From Rhynchonema sp. JSB1_4 (taxonomy: Eukaryota; Nematoda; Chromadorea; Monhysterida; Xyalidae): DNA of 64,000 bases. Each line of letters starts with the position of its first letter. The stretch's first letter is position 1. Positions 11,340 to 23,454 of the stretch are shown here, one piece after another. The DNA is taken from the NCBI GenBank assembly GCA_030248065.1, contig JASAMV010000212.1, positions 24,464-88,463 of the forward strand, given 5' to 3'. Both the position numbers and the translations under genes were made by a program. Under the pieces are notes generated by a model. The model was not told where the DNA came from, did no database searches, and saw only the letters and a list, made by a program, of their open reading frames with translations.

Positions 11340-12044
11340 ACATTGTCGACTGTGATTACAATCGCTTTGTGCGCATTTAAAAGCAGTTTGTGTGCATTTC
11401 TGCCCTAAATGAGCGAAAACCATCTGTTTATGCCATCTCTTTTGCGATAAAAATCTCTGTTTTTTTGATTTTGGGAAACTTTTAACCCCAAGTAGGCCCC
11501 CCGGGACATATTTTTCCCGAGTCCTGGGAGGGCTTTATTCAGAAGGGAGGCTCCATATGTAATACTTCGTTACGTCGATCACGTTGACCCCATCATGCGT
11601 TTGCCCCACAACCGTGTACAGTCAACAGTGCAGGTTCGTTGGGCTACAGATTGCAGTTGGTTTAATGACACAACTGGAATGAAGACGGTCACTTACGGAT
11701 CTGGAAGGTTAATGAGTGCCGGAAATCAGCTGACCAAATGCACCACGCCTCACTCAGCTTCGCAACTGATGTACTATGTAGGTGTATGTTGTTTATTTTA
11801 ATTAGAACACTACAATAATACCCACAACAAGTCATCAATAGTGAAAGTGAGCAACTTTGGATGCATCTGGGCAGGTCCTTTTGGCAGCTCATCAACTTCC
11901 CTCCTCCATATATGACATTGGTCCAACCAGCTGAGTGATCGTGTCAACTACTGTCTCCTGCACGGCCACAGCTGCTGGGGCGGCAGTAGTGACAATATGA
12001 CTGCTTGTTGGGTTCGACAAGGTTGGCGTTGAAGGGCAAGACGT
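11340..12044. repeat. Repeat block copy with plus- and minus-strand CCP relics
   Basis: Copy of the block described at 30530-31460, in the gene 2 intron. A plus-strand CCP relic (CSWFNDTTGMK... QLTKC) lies at about 11600-11745 and a minus-strand CCP relic at about 11865-11975. The block is cut by the transposon starting at 12053 and resumes after it. Confidence 0.6.
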
Positions 12045-12052
12045 ACTGCATG

Positions 12053-12721
12053 CAGTGTTGGGCAAAAAACGTTTTTTTTTTCAAAATGCCCAGATGACCA
12101 AAATATGGCCCCCAAAAAATTGGAAAACGCTCATATTGGGAAGGAAACGTGGTTAAATGAAGTAATTCTATGTGTTCTGAGGCAAAATAAACGGGTTTCA
12201 ACCCTTTTCTAGCCAGTTGTTAAGATCCCATGTCAGACCCGCATCATGGGACCAACTTTGGCCGGGGTCATCACTGAAGGTCAAACTCCGTATATCGACG
12301 TATCTCGACAAAGTAAAAATGTGAAATTTTTTTGAAAAAAATGGGACAAAAAAATTGATTTTGCTTGAAAATCAGGGTACCTTCCCTGAAAAATCAGGGA
12401 AAATTAAGGAATTCAGGATTAAAAAATCGAAAAACGACCCAGGTGATTTTTTAAACGTCGTTTTTTTAAGAAAAAACGCCGTCGTTTTTTTGCCCAACCC
12501 TGATCGACGTATCTCGACAAAGTAAAAATTGGTCGAAAATTTTCTGAAAAAAAGGGACAAAAAAATTGATTTTCCTTGAAAATCAGGGTAATTTCCCTGA
12601 AAAAGCAGGGCAAATCAAGGAAATTCAGGATTTTAAAGAAACGAAAACGACCCAGACCTTTTTTTTAAAAAACGTCGTTTTTTTTAAGAAAAAATGCCGT
12701 CGTTTTTTTTGCCCAACCCTG
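12053..12721. mobile_element. 669-bp hAT-type MITE with 8-bp target duplication
   Basis: Starts CAGTGTTGGGCAAAAAACG and ends with inverted GCCCAACCCTG. ACTGCATG is duplicated at 12045-12052 and 12722-12729. There is no coding capacity. The right half is internally duplicated, because an end-like CCCAACCCTG also occurs at about 12494-12503. The interior is shared with the element at 23455-23921. Confidence 0.88.
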
Positions 12722-12729
12722 ACTGCATG

Positions 12730-13739
12730 TTTCGGTGGTGTGGCACTAAGTTATTATAACTCACGGCCACACCACAAGCCCGCACAGTTTGCTGCAGTCC
12801 TGCAGCTAGATAAATGCGGAATGCGGAAATTGGCGAGCAGATAAATGCGTAATGGTAAATTTCTGCATTCCGCATTCCGCGTTCATCTGCTCACCTTTGC
12901 GGAATGGTGCGCGCTTGGGTGACGATTACAACTTCCAGCGTGCTGATCTCAATTGTTGTGTGTACGAAAACAGCAACTGAGATGTTTGACCAAAAGCATA
13001 AATTTACTTGCAGAAATTGAAAATTCCGCGAAGGCGAACAGATAAACGCGGAATGCGGAACGCAGAACTTTGCATTCCGCAGTTATCTAATCGCAGCCGA
13101 AGTAATTGTTTCCGACCGACACAAATCTGCCAACGCACGGGAGAAATGCGGCCGAAATATTGATATGCTCTCACCACAAAACCGCGCATTCTTTAGGAGG
13201 TGGTCACGCAGACGTGGTTGCGGTTTGCGGTGGAGAAACACAATGTCCACGGACCGCACTTCTGGTTGCGGTTTTTACGGCCCGCTGTCATTTTGTAGCC
13301 TGTACCGTATTGTATAAAATGAACCAATCAGCGTCTAGCCAACGACGCACTAGCGAAGCCTTGATTTGTCCACTTTTGAGTGCTCAGATTAAAATAAGTT
13401 TTCGGTAGTGAACACCGCAAGCCTCAACCTCGTCTGCCAAGCACAACAAGCCGCAACAGGCCACTGTCTTCTGTATTTTATTCTCCTAGCTCGATCTCGC
13501 AAAAATTTCAACACTCAATCGATGTCACGTAGTCGAACGCCCCATCGGTGTCATTTTTCTCTCAATTTGTTGTAGTTTCATATTTCAATGATGTGCCAGG
13601 GATTATTTCAAAATTTTCCAGGTGCAATTGCACTCTGCGGTTAGAAATTTTAGGTACAATTGTACAGATCTAGGCACTTTTAAGTTCAAAGTCCAGCTAA
13701 TCTACGGTTCTGTATTTGAAGCTCACAGTACGCACATAC
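12730..13739. repeat. Gene 2 intron remainder: block tail and short repeats
   Basis: About 13160-13410 matches the far end of the repeat block also seen at 3330-3550 and 49180-49400. About 12840-13080 contains short inverted repeats built on GCGGAATGCGGAA. I see no exon here. Confidence 0.45.
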
Positions 13740-14403
13740 CTTCCGCGTCATGCTGGCACGCAAACTGAACTGGTAAGCCGCAAGACTTCATTAATCCATT
13801 GTTTGGACTGCCCGCCGCGTAGGCCATGCAGTTGAACGACTCCTTATAGAGAACATTTTGGACCATCCAAAAGTGTTTATCAACTGCTGTCTTATTCTCC
13901 CATACGAACTCGTAATCTGGCGTCGGTGCAGTAGGCTTTCGAATGCCGATCCAGATGTCGCTGCCGAGTTGAATGCCCTATAATAGGATGGGATAGTTAG
14001 GGTAGCGCAGGTGGCCCGCCGTTGGAAACAAAAGTGAGCTCATCGAAGACGTAAATTCCCCATTAAAATTAAATATTATAGTGTGTACCAACCAAGTCTG
14101 TGATCAGCAGTTTATCGAATTCTGTTTTAGTTTTGGATGGAACAACAAGCTGGCCGCCGTGGAAATTGGTGGATTCGCACCGTTCTTACATTTGTTGATG
14201 GAGTCATTAAAACCCTGTTCATGCGCGCGTTTTGTTACAGACCCGTAACATTTGCTGCCATCGAAAAACGCCTTTGTCATGTTATTTTTATTGCCCGCCG
14301 CACCAAAGGAAAGGCATTCGGATTTTAGATCTTGAAAGGTCAAAGTCTGTTTGGTGCCGAGGGTCAGCAGCAGAAGAACACCACCGAATAGATTGATGAA
14401 CAT

Positions 14404-14690
14404 GATGAAGCTGAGTTGAATTTAAATTGCCGATAATTTCTTGAATTCAATTTCGAATGATTAAATCTATGAATAAATAGATTATTCAATAGCCAGCATG
14501 TTCAGTATACGGTGATTACGATGCAATTGGATGCGTAGCTGATTCACTGGTTACAGTAATTTGAGAGAATGAGATCAATACACAGCACAAATATATTGCG
14601 GCAATGCCACGTCTGACCGCTGTGTACTGTATGCTTGATTATTTCACGTGACGCGTTTTGCGGTCTTCGTTGTGTCTCTTCGATGTCCTG
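14404..14690 (-). promoter_or_regulatory. Conserved upstream block of the CTLD genes (gene 2 copy)
   Basis: The roughly 200 bp upstream of the first ATG is shared with genes 4 (35675-35900), 5 (44873-45080) and 8 (62820-63026) and with the relic near 20950-21100. It includes a GAATTCAAG/AATTATCGGCAATT core and an ATTCGAA word. I read it as promoter or 5'UTR because it is conserved while the surrounding DNA is not. No TATA position or start site can be fixed. Confidence 0.45.
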
Positions 14691-14692
14691 TC

Positions 14693-14870
14693 TCAGCAGT
14701 CCGAGAATGTCAATAGATCAATCCGAACGCCGTCAAATTCCGATCTGTCAATTGTGACCTTCACCAATTTGCCCGATTTTAAGTTGGTCGACAAAAACGA
14801 TTTGCACTGATCGCGTGCGCGCTTCCAATTGAACCGAGCGGGTCGCCCGCCGACGCAGAGAAAAACGAAC
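14693..14870 (-). pseudogene. CTLD N-half exon relic
   Basis: The minus-strand frame reads FNWKRARDQC, then KSGKLVKVTIDRSEFDGV. This matches the second half of gene 3 exon 1 (LPWEEALKFC, then GKLVKVEITKKQFSEL). No signal peptide or downstream CTLD half is attached. Just upstream, at about 14945-15000, is a relic of the second tail type (TETEPAVSG). It is probably the remains of another receptor. Confidence 0.55.
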
Positions 14871-14999
14871 AAAAAACAAACACACAAAAAAAACCCAAAA
14901 CAAAACACAACAAGCAAACCCACCCCCCCGGAGGACTGGCGTAGCAGATATTCCACTCACAGCGGGCTCTGTTTCGGTCATCTACCTGAAATGATGAAA

Positions 15000-16299
15000 A
15001 AAAAGACGAAGAAGCGCGGCACAAGGGAGACTGGTACGGAAAAACGGAGAAAAAAAATCTCTCCAGATAAAATCCCCAAATACTGGATCGGAATGAAATT
15101 TCGGAACCCGAACCCTTTTTCTTAACGGGAAAAATAACGGGAATAATCGCAAAATCAGAGAAAACCGCTTTTAATCACAAAACGAGATAACACAGAATAT
15201 ATGACGGGAATATGTAGGGGAAACCCGAACCGCTAAGCACGGGTGTCATGTTAACCGCCGACGGTTCAACTAAACACAGATCCTAGAACAAGAATCATCA
15301 TCGTCAAAAAACTAAACCCTACCACAAACCGATAACCCAACCCAATCCTAAAATCCAACCCAATCAGCAAACCCCAACAAAATACGACATCCCGATAAAA
15401 AATCCGAATCAACACAACAAACACCGCCCCCCCTTCGTAAAAGGTCGCTTTTTCTATTTATTCCCTATAGTTTGATATTTTCCTACTTTCACTACTGTTG
15501 AAAGAATAATGCAAAACATGATAGTTGTGCCAGTCGAAAATGCTCAGGCAAATTTGATTTTGTTCAGTGCAATGAAACTTTGTGTGATAGAAATATCTCG
15601 CTTAATCTACCATAATAATGTATGCCTCACGACACCCTGCAACAAACATATCTGTGCCACAAACGGTTCGATTTCCCATTACTTGCGTTTTGTGTATACA
15701 CAGTCATCCCGGGCACAGTTCAGCCGATTCGGCCCGGAACTAAGGCCTCATCTCTGGAAACAAAAGGCAAAAAGTTGACCTTTTTGGCTTTTTTGTTTGC
15801 TTTCTGCAGAGAGCAAAAGCAAAAAGCAAAACTGAGGTGAAAAAAAAAAAAACAAAAAACAAAAAAAACCAAACAAACACAAAACAAAAAAAAAAACACC
15901 AAAAACAAAACAACCACACCCACAAAAAAAAACAAAAAAAACACCCAAAAGTCAAGCAAACAAGTCATCATCGACTATTTACGCCCAAAACCAGGCTGCA
16001 CAAACCCGAAAATCGAAAAATTACACAGGCTTGGAACACGCATGTATGCCGCTTGTGACGCGCTGCACAACTTTTTGCTTTTTGCATTTTTTGACTCTCT
16101 GACAAAAGCAATCTTTACAGCCCATAAAGCCAAAAAGTCAACTTTTTGCTGCCCTGACAAAAGCAAAAAGCAAAAAGCAAAAGTGCGCGTTAAACTTTTT
16201 GCTTCTTGCCCTTTTGCTTATGTCCTAATGGATTTGGCTTAAACACAAACAGTCATTGTTCTGTTCTGTTTTGTTTAATTTTGCTTCACTCCAGTAGTT
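15000..16299. repeat. Intergenic low-complexity and relic 5' flank
   Basis: About 14850-15470 and 15835-15955 are A/C-rich on the plus strand. About 15760-15840 and 16070-16200 form loose inverted repeats of GCAAAAAGCAAAA-type words. About 15510-15690 resembles the 5'-flank relic at 46755-46890, again suggesting a lost gene start. No gene is supported. Confidence 0.4.
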
Positions 16300-16305
16300 T
16301 TTATT
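16300..16305 (-). terminator. Polyadenylation signal AATAAA of gene 3
   Basis: AATAAA on the minus strand about 190 bp past the gene 3 stop, in a 3' flank shared with genes 6 and 7. Confidence 0.5.
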
Positions 16306-16491
16306 CATCGGGCAGCAAGGGAAATCGATAATGTTCGTGTCATTTAAATCGTCAGAAACCATCAATAATCTTGAATGCATGCGCTCTAGTAGTGTTTTAA
16401 AGTACTGCCGCAAAAACACAATTTAGATGCACAAAAATCATTTAATTTCTAAATTTGTCCGACTTTGTCCCGTTTTGAGAAATCTTCATCT

Positions 16492-19400
16492 TCAATCCAA
16501 ATTACTGTCTTGTTTCTGTGTGTCCTCCGGTCCCCCTCCCACGGTGACCGCGTGACTCAACTCAGTCGTGTTCAGTCCTTCGTCTTTCTCAACATCGGCC
16601 TTTGCCTTCTTTGGGTCATTCAACGGGCTCTTGTACGCACTCGACTCCGTTGTTTGGTCGGTGGTTTTGGCACTTTCGGTTGGTTGGTCGGGACTGGAAA
16701 TCATTAGGATTTTAGTTTGACAATTTGATGACCTGTACAAGATACTAAAATGTCATGTACTTTTGGTCGTGTCTTGCATCTTTTAGTTCCTCAATATTTT
16801 CTTTCCTCTGCTGTTTTTTATATCGATATCCACCATAGATGGCGACTGCGAGCAACAACGCACCGAAGAACACAACGCAGATGATCACAATGGGAATTGT
16901 CAGGTTGGCGGATTGGGTGGGGGTGGAAGTGGTCGGGGTTGTTGAGGCTGAATTGCAGTTATTTGAATTTTTGCGAAAGGTTGATGGAAGACTGATTACC
17001 AGTGTAATCAGTACACCCTGCAGAGGCTCTGTGGGGAAGACTGATTACAAACTAAAGGAAACCATAATCAGCCTCCCTCCCAGGGCTCAATCCCAGGAAT
17101 GCTGATTACGCGTGCTGTGGCATGCATATGTATAATCAGCCTTCCTGGGTTGGACAGATGGGGGGAAGACTGATTACGCTGACTGAATTACGCGGAACGT
17201 GCGTATGGCCGGTGTGGCGTGACGTGCAAGCTGGGGTAGAGGTCTGGTCCCAAGTGGATGCAGCAGTAAATAGCAGTTCGGCACTAATGTTTCACGCCAG
17301 TGATTATCTCGGGTTTGTAGTGCCCGTGATGTTTCATTTGGCTAAGCTTAGAGCCTGAGCCGAACAATAAGACCAATAATATGAGTGCTAAATGAACATT
17401 GGAAGCAGCTCCAGCCTGACTCAAATGAAACATCACAGCCCAGTCAAACAGCGAGATACATAACGTGAAACCTTACGCGCGGTCTTTCCAAAACAGCTGC
17501 ATCCAATTTGGACCAGATCACTGGGAACGAACCGTCCCACTACCGACTCGGGATTTTCCGTTTTATTTTTCAATCCGTAATCTGTCTTCCCCCTGCGTAA
17601 GGGAGCCGGGTTTATCAGCTTTATCCGTTTTGTTTTTAATCAGTCTTCCCGGCACGTTGCAGTATTTTCCTTAGCATGCGACACACCTGGTTCACAGGTC
17701 GGCAGTTCTTCGTCCCAATCGCCTTTGTCACACTTGATCTCCTTCGTGCCTTCGGTGTCTGCTTCTGACCAGATGAAACCCGGTTTGCATTCGATGTGCG
17801 CGGTTTTGGTGTGATAGACGAATTCGGTGGATTGGGAATCGCTCAGTTGGATGTTGTTCTCAGCCGGCATCGAATTGACATCACAACCTGAGTGTGGCAA
17901 GGAAGCTCATTTATTCAGTGCTGCATTGTCACTAGATGATTCATCACAATGTACCTTTATCGCACGGCGGCAAATCAGTCGGTGCCTTGCCTTCGGCGTC
18001 CGTCCATTTTTCGGCGGAACATTGGAATTCCTTCTGCCTCACACCTCCCCAACTGAAACCGGGCTTTTTGCATTGCGCTTTGATCTTGGTGTACGGTAGA
18101 CTCTGATCTTCAGGCGGATTTGCGATTTGGACACCGTTTTGATTGATGGACGGTGGCGCACAAGCTAGCGAATGGATTTTGACTGGTATACTATATGTGG
18201 TTCTTGCATTATGCGATTTTTACAAGTATTTCTTTTCGCGGAAAAGTTCGCTGGACTTATTTGACGAGATTAAACTGTCAGAAGTTGCTGAATACAGTGC
18301 CAAATTTTCTGAGGTGGTGGGGATATGGGGCTGGCTGGTGGACGGTATCCGGAAAATAAACTAGTGAGATATGTAAACTGTAAAAGGGTAAATTATTTAC
18401 TGCTATCGCTGTGTGTGCTTTCAAAGCACGCATACCATGCAATCTGCTGAGAAAGTGTGAAAAAATGACTTGTTTATGCCCGCTTTTGTGACTGAGAACT
18501 GTGCCCGCTGATTCCCTGGGCCCCCTGGGTGTTTAAGACATTTGCCCTGGTGGGCTTTATGCAGAAGAGGGACTCCATATTAGATTATTCGTCACGTGAC
18601 GTCTGGTGAGACGTCCGGTGCGGTCGCCGGTCCGATCAACGAGTTTGATATCAGCCTATGTTTGCCTCGCTTGATGGTGGAGAGATGCTCGACAGAAAAT
18701 CTTGGCTATCAGAACATAATCGTCCGGAGCTGCCTTTGAAATTAGGCTGGACAAATAAAATCAGCTGATTTGCTGCAGTCCTTTGTGTACTTAGCTATCA
18801 GATGAAATGTCCGCCAAGTAAAGTTGTTTCCATCCGACGTTTCGCCCTAAATTTTGGGTTTTCAACTGACAACCTTTGCCCTGGTGGGGTTTATTCGGAA
18901 GGGGCAAGGAAAACTCCGGTACTGCTATCGCTTAGTGTGCATTTCAAAGGACGCGTAGCTCCATCTGCTGAGAAAGTGCGAAAATAATTTGTTTATGCCC
19001 GCTTTTGTAGTAAAAAACATTGCCTTTTTTTGGCCGACTTTTGGGATGTGTTTTTAACCCCTAATAGCCCCGGGACGTTTCCGCCCAGAGTACGGGAGGG
19101 CCTTATTCATAAGGGGGCTCCTAATGTAAAACTTCGTTACGCCGAGCACGTTAACTCCGGTATGCGTTTGCCACAACCGTATCCAATCAACACAGTGCGA
19201 GTTCGTTGGGCTCCAGATTGCAGTTGGTTCAGTCACGCAACTGGAATGAAGACGGTCACTTACGGAGCTGGAAGGTTAATGAGGGGCGGAAATCAGCTGA
19301 CCAAATGTACCAGGCCTCACTCAGCTTCGCAACTGATGTACTGTGTAGATGTATGTTGTTTAGTTTAATTAAAACACTACAATAACACCCACAACAAGTT

Positions 19401-22400
19401 CATCAGTAATGAAAGTGAGCCACTTTGGATGCGTTTGGGCAGGTCTCTTTTTCGCAGCTCACCAACTTCCCACCTCCACATGTGACCTTCGTCTGACCAG
19501 TTGAGTGATCTTGCCAACTACTGTCCCCAGCACAATGCACTTACGCGGGGGTTGAAAACGACTTTCGGATCGTCAAGAAGGTTCAGTTTAGGCTGTTTGA
19601 CCTATTTTGCGGGCAGTTCAACTGATAGCTGAGGACTGCAGCAGACGAAGCTGATTAGAAACTGTGTCGCTTCTTTACCGATTGTGTGTGTTCTCTCCCA
19701 CACTTTCTTCTAAAAAAGCTCAACCTTCGTTAAAACAACGATTGTATATGTAGTGGAAATTCGTAATCCTCAAAATAACCGCCAGCCCGCTACAGTATGC
19801 CTTTGTCCGTAAAAACACGAGTGCTGCACCGGTTGCCCTTTTTGCGCTCAACTACTTGAATTTTATTGCAAATTCTCCTTCCCGCTTGAAGCCGTTTCCT
19901 GAACCCCTGAATCCCAGGTTGCTGGCGAGATGTGAACTCATATTTGGATGCGTTTGATTCAGAGAAGAAATGTTAGCGCACAAACATTCATCCTGAAAGG
20001 CATCCGTTGAAAATGACAGTTCTTGGTAAATTTCTGGCGCTTCACTTTCTTCGTGAGAATGACGTCGAAGCACGCCTGACTGTGTGTCGCCTTCAGGAAC
20101 AAAATAATCTTGTTGGTTGTCCATTAGCACGTGGGAGCTTTCCACTAAAGCCAGCGGGGCTGAACTTTTTTGCCCCAAATGTAATAGCAGCCACAGGGGC
20201 TCTATTTGGAAAACTCAGGTACTGATATCACTTTGTTTGCTTTTCAAAGCAGTACAATTCGATCTGCTGAGAAAGTACGAAAACAATAAACTGTTCATGC
20301 CCGCTTTTGTGATCAAAAACTGTACCCGCTGATTCTTTGGTTAACCCCAAATAGTTCCCCTGGGTGTTCAAGACCTTTGCCCGGGTGGGCTTTATGCAGA
20401 AGATGGCCTGGTGGGCTTTATGCAGAAGCTTTATGCCTCCATATGTAATATACTTCGTTACATGACGTCTGGTAGGTAAGAAGTCCGGTGCGGTCACCGG
20501 TCCGATCACCGAGTTTGATATCAGCCTGTTTGTCTCGCTTGATGGTAGAGAGATGGTTCGGCAGAAAATTTTGGCCATCAGAACATAATCGTCTTTGATT
20601 TAATTGCCTTTCAAATCATGCTGGACAAATAAAATCAGGTGGTTTGCTGCAGTCCTTTATGTACTTAGCTATTAGATGAAATGTCCGCCAAGTAAAGTTG
20701 TTTCCATCCGACGTTTCACCCTAAATTTGGGGTTGCCAACAGATCAACAACGGTTTTTTACGTATTCACCATCCAGCAAAACAAGTGGAACATTCATTTA
20801 ATGCATCATGGCGAACAAGTCGCTTGTTTTGTGACGTCTGTATTAGCCACGGCATTTCGGATTTTAGAACTTGAAAGGTGTTTGGTGCCGAGGGTTAGGA
20901 GCAGAAGACCACCACCGAAAAGATTATTTATGTACATGATGAAACTGCCTTGAATCTAAATTGTCGATAATTTGTTGAATTCAAATACGAGTGATCAAAA
21001 TTTACGAATAAAAAATTTCAGCGGTGATTACGAAGCCGATTACGATAAGATTGTATGCATGGCCGATTCACTGGTTAGGGTAATTTCGATCGAATGAGAT
21101 CAATATACAAATATACTACGGTATTGCGATTTATATCCCTTGCGCTAAGTTCGTTGTGTGCAATACATACGTAATAAACACAGTTTTGTCTCACCACACG
21201 TGTTAGCTTGCTGAAACAGGCAAACTGGGTGTGTTTGTATTGGCTGCACTGGTTACATAGCAAACCACATAAAACTTGACCAGTGTGTGCAAATAGTTTT
21301 ACTATTCTTTCTTTTCCTCGATTTGGTATCAACGCGAGACTATCATATGACATGATCCAAAGTGATGTGTGATGCTGGCGGATCGAAAAAAGTCTTTTTT
21401 TTCACGAAAAAAGCCGAGTCCATCTGGGACGTGAAGAAAAAAATCGAAAAGATCCCTCCGGAATCCCTCCGGAAAACATCTATCTTTCTTTACAAAACTG
21501 TCTAATTTTTGACAGAAGTTGGGGAAAAATTTTCTTCAGAACAACTTTGGTCAAGCACTGATGATGATGTCAATGTGACTTGTGTCAACGATTTCAGTCA
21601 CAATTAGCATTAAAACACCCATAGACGCCACTGTAATGTGCTGCTATTCTTGATCGTTCTTTTACGTTTTTTCGAGTGTTTTTTACCAAATATAAAAACC
21701 CGGTTTTTCCGCCAGTTTAGATGTGACTACCTAGTCGCATCCGATCGCCAAACCGTGCGACAAAAAATGTTTCTGCTGACAGCGTACAGCTCAGCTTGTA
21801 CAAAGCTGCTGACAGTGTAGGAATGTAATTAGCAATTCTCATTAGCTATCAATAGAAGTAGCAAAACCAAAACAATTTCGAATATCACACGCTCTGCGTT
21901 TCGGGTTTTCTTTCAAACTCTCGAAATACGGAACACGGACATAGAGCAAAATTATAGTTCGTGTTTATAGTGCCGAGCCCTTCCCAAAACTCATACCCAG
22001 GCCACGTCAGATCAGTGGGTGCAGTTTTGATTAACAATGCCAAAGACTGCAATGGTGCCGTTAATACCTGCGGTACACCGCCACAGACGTAAGTGCCCCA
22101 TCCCAACATTGTAGGTTGAGTGAAACAAAAGTGGTCACCACACATCTCCCTTGATGCAAGTGCTCTGGCGTCAACAATTGGATTAATATCAATTCCGAAT
22201 ATCAGGCTCAGAAAGTTGGCTGCGGTTATTCACTCTTTTTTTTCAGCTAAGACAGTTTCACCTTTGCTTACCTTTTGCGTTATGCTGGCAGACGAACGCC
22301 TTTGGTAAGCCGCAATCATCTGGCGTTAACCCATAGTTTCGCCAGAACTGCAAGCAATGATACGATGGAACGCTTGGTTCGAGAGCCCACAGCTTGCTTT

Positions 22401-23037
22401 CAATCATTGAGTGATCACCGGCCCATTCGAAATCGGCTTTTGTCAGGGAATCTGGGTTTTGGATGCCCGGTTTCAGGTGGCCAATCGTCCAAACAACGGT
22501 CAGGGCCTGTGAATACAGAAAGGATTCAGCACAGACGTCTCGAGCTTGACCATTGCTTGCGCAATATCCGGCCCATTTTGCACAAAGCAACTTCAAAAAA
22601 CAGGCAAGACCGATTAAAGCAATAAAAGCAGATGCAAGATCGGCGAACTTTGCTCTGACGTATGTATGTATGTTATGCGCTTTACACCTGCCTTGTTTGA
22701 ATAAACTGAAAAAATTGTGAACCACATCCAAACTGACCAACTGCTTGTCGATTAGCTCGCTGAATTGTTTTTTGGTGATTTCTACCTTCACCAACTTGCC
22801 GCGGTCGAAATTTTTTGACGAAATGTTGCCGCAGAACTTGAGGGCTTCTTCCCACGGGAGCATTACGTTTTTTCCCTCAGTTACAGTTGAATAACAGATG
22901 TTGTCGGAAAATAATACGGCTTTGCCAATGTGTGTCGTTCCTTCCAGCTCTGTCTTACACGCGTCACCCAAAGGCGTTGCGCCGTCAGCAACGTTTGGGA
23001 TCAGCAGCAGAATGCCGGAAAGTAGAATGCAACACAT
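16492..23037 (-). CDS. Gene 3: intact CTLD-CCP-CCP-TM receptor, 444 aa
   Basis: Minus-strand exons: 23037-22738 (signal peptide MCCILLSGILLLIPNVADG plus CTLD N-half with LPWEEALKFC), 22506-22272 (CTLD C-half, VVWTIG to FVCQH), 18164-17955 (CCP1), 17887-17687 (CCP2), 16947-16761 (stalk and TM), 16693-16492 (tail, SSAYKSPL, stop). Summed length 1335 nt is divisible by three and every junction is GT-AG in the family phase. CCPs have the usual four Cys and a Trp before the last Cys. The TM is followed by basic YGGYRYKKQQ. The CTLD is the most divergent in the cluster and lacks EPN/QPD and WND. Reading through the last intron adds only YMTF before a stop, so a short-tail isoform is possible. The 4.1-kb intron 2 holds duplicated repeats. 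A further CTLD-like stretch at about 21960-22090 may be a dead exon. Confidence 0.8.
16975..17655. mobile_element. Insertion with GGAAGACTGATTA repeats in the gene 3 CCP2-TM intron
   Basis: About 680 bp absent from the same intron of genes 1, 5, 6 and 7. It starts with GGAAGACTGATTACC and ends with the inverted TTTTTAATCAGTCTTCC. The motif recurs inside at about 17034, 17098, 17138 and 17163. No target duplication could be fixed and no coding is seen. Confidence 0.5.
18211..20920. repeat. Copy A of a 2.7-3.3-kb direct duplication (partner 39982-43284)
   Basis: The left edge is shared from about 18211 and 39982, and similarity ends near 20920 and 43284. It contains a repeat block (18380-19560) with a plus-strand CCP relic at about 19160-19310 and a minus-strand CCP relic at about 19425-19535, and a truncated CTLD first exon at its end. 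It is the empty-site copy for the transposon at 40790-41439: the sequence around 19088-19110 runs through without interruption. It also has about 90 bp (18790-18880) missing from copy B. Confidence 0.75.
20850..20945 (-). pseudogene. Truncated CTLD first-exon relic A
   Basis: On the minus strand an ATG, a signal-peptide-like stretch with LTLGTK and the beginning of the CTLD (LKSE) are recognisable. The homology then stops at about 20850, at the same point as in relic B (43205-43285). The upstream block of the CTLD genes follows to about 21100. Confidence 0.6.
21100..21960. other. Gene 3 intron stretch without recognised content
   Basis: I see no exon or named repeat in this part of gene 3 intron 2, only a short AT-rich stem near 21385-21415. 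Confidence 0.4.
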
Positions 23038-23454
23038 AATGATGGTTTGCTGATGGGAAATTATTCGATAAATTTGATTTGCTCGATGCAATGAAAATTT
23101 CCAACGTGAAAATATCTTGTTGAATGTGCCGCAATACCGTACAATAATTATTACAGTACAACATGATCTGGTGCCAAAAAGCAAACCCACATTGCTTGTA
23201 ATACCGTACACTTGTTGCACCACGAACACTTCAATTTTTCACAACTTGCAACATGTGCGTTGAGCTCACCTTCATATAAAATCAAAATCAGTGGATTTGG
23301 CTCAAACAACAAACCATCACGAGGGTTTCCTTTGAAAAAGTGTCCTCAGTCGGTCACGAAACGTTGGGAGTAAAAATATGTTTGTAGTAAGTTCCTAATT
23401 TCGCTGCCTAATGCCGTTTTGCAGACGTAGGAGAACTCCCGTTCGACGTCGAGG

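Larger units (their letters stand above)
10249..14403 (-). pseudogene. Gene 2: CTLD-CCP-CCP-TM receptor with two frame-breaking changes
   Basis: Same six-exon plan on the minus strand: 14403-14093 (signal peptide MFINLFGGVLLLLTLG plus CTLD N-half), 13977-13740 (CTLD C-half, DIWIGIRK to FACQHD), 11143-10937 (CCP1), 10853-10653 (CCP2), 10554-10377 (TM), 10309-10249 (shortened tail). Exon 1 is 311 nt and carries two extra bases around 14176-14181 relative to genes 4, 5 and 8, shifting the frame before the exon ends. The tail exon lacks 17 bp near 10257-10261, so the frame hits a TGA at 10251-10249 after 19 codons. The stalk acceptor used by genes 6 and 7 is mutated, and the next in-frame CAG at 10557-10555 fits. 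CCP1 (GGSWGG, ECSPPS) is more divergent than in neighbours. The intron after exon 2 holds a transposon at 12053-12721. A working allele or an assembly error cannot be excluded. Confidence 0.72.

Noticed and set aside
15720..15971. Phe-rich ORFs of 66-83 codons on the minus strand
   Set aside because: Produced by an A-rich low-complexity tract.
21885..22145. Possible extra exon of gene 3 with PGYEFWEGLG-like sequence
   Set aside because: It loosely recalls a CTLD C-half (compare DYEFVWE of gene 2), but splice sites and phase do not fit between exon 2 and CCP1. Kept only as a possible relic.
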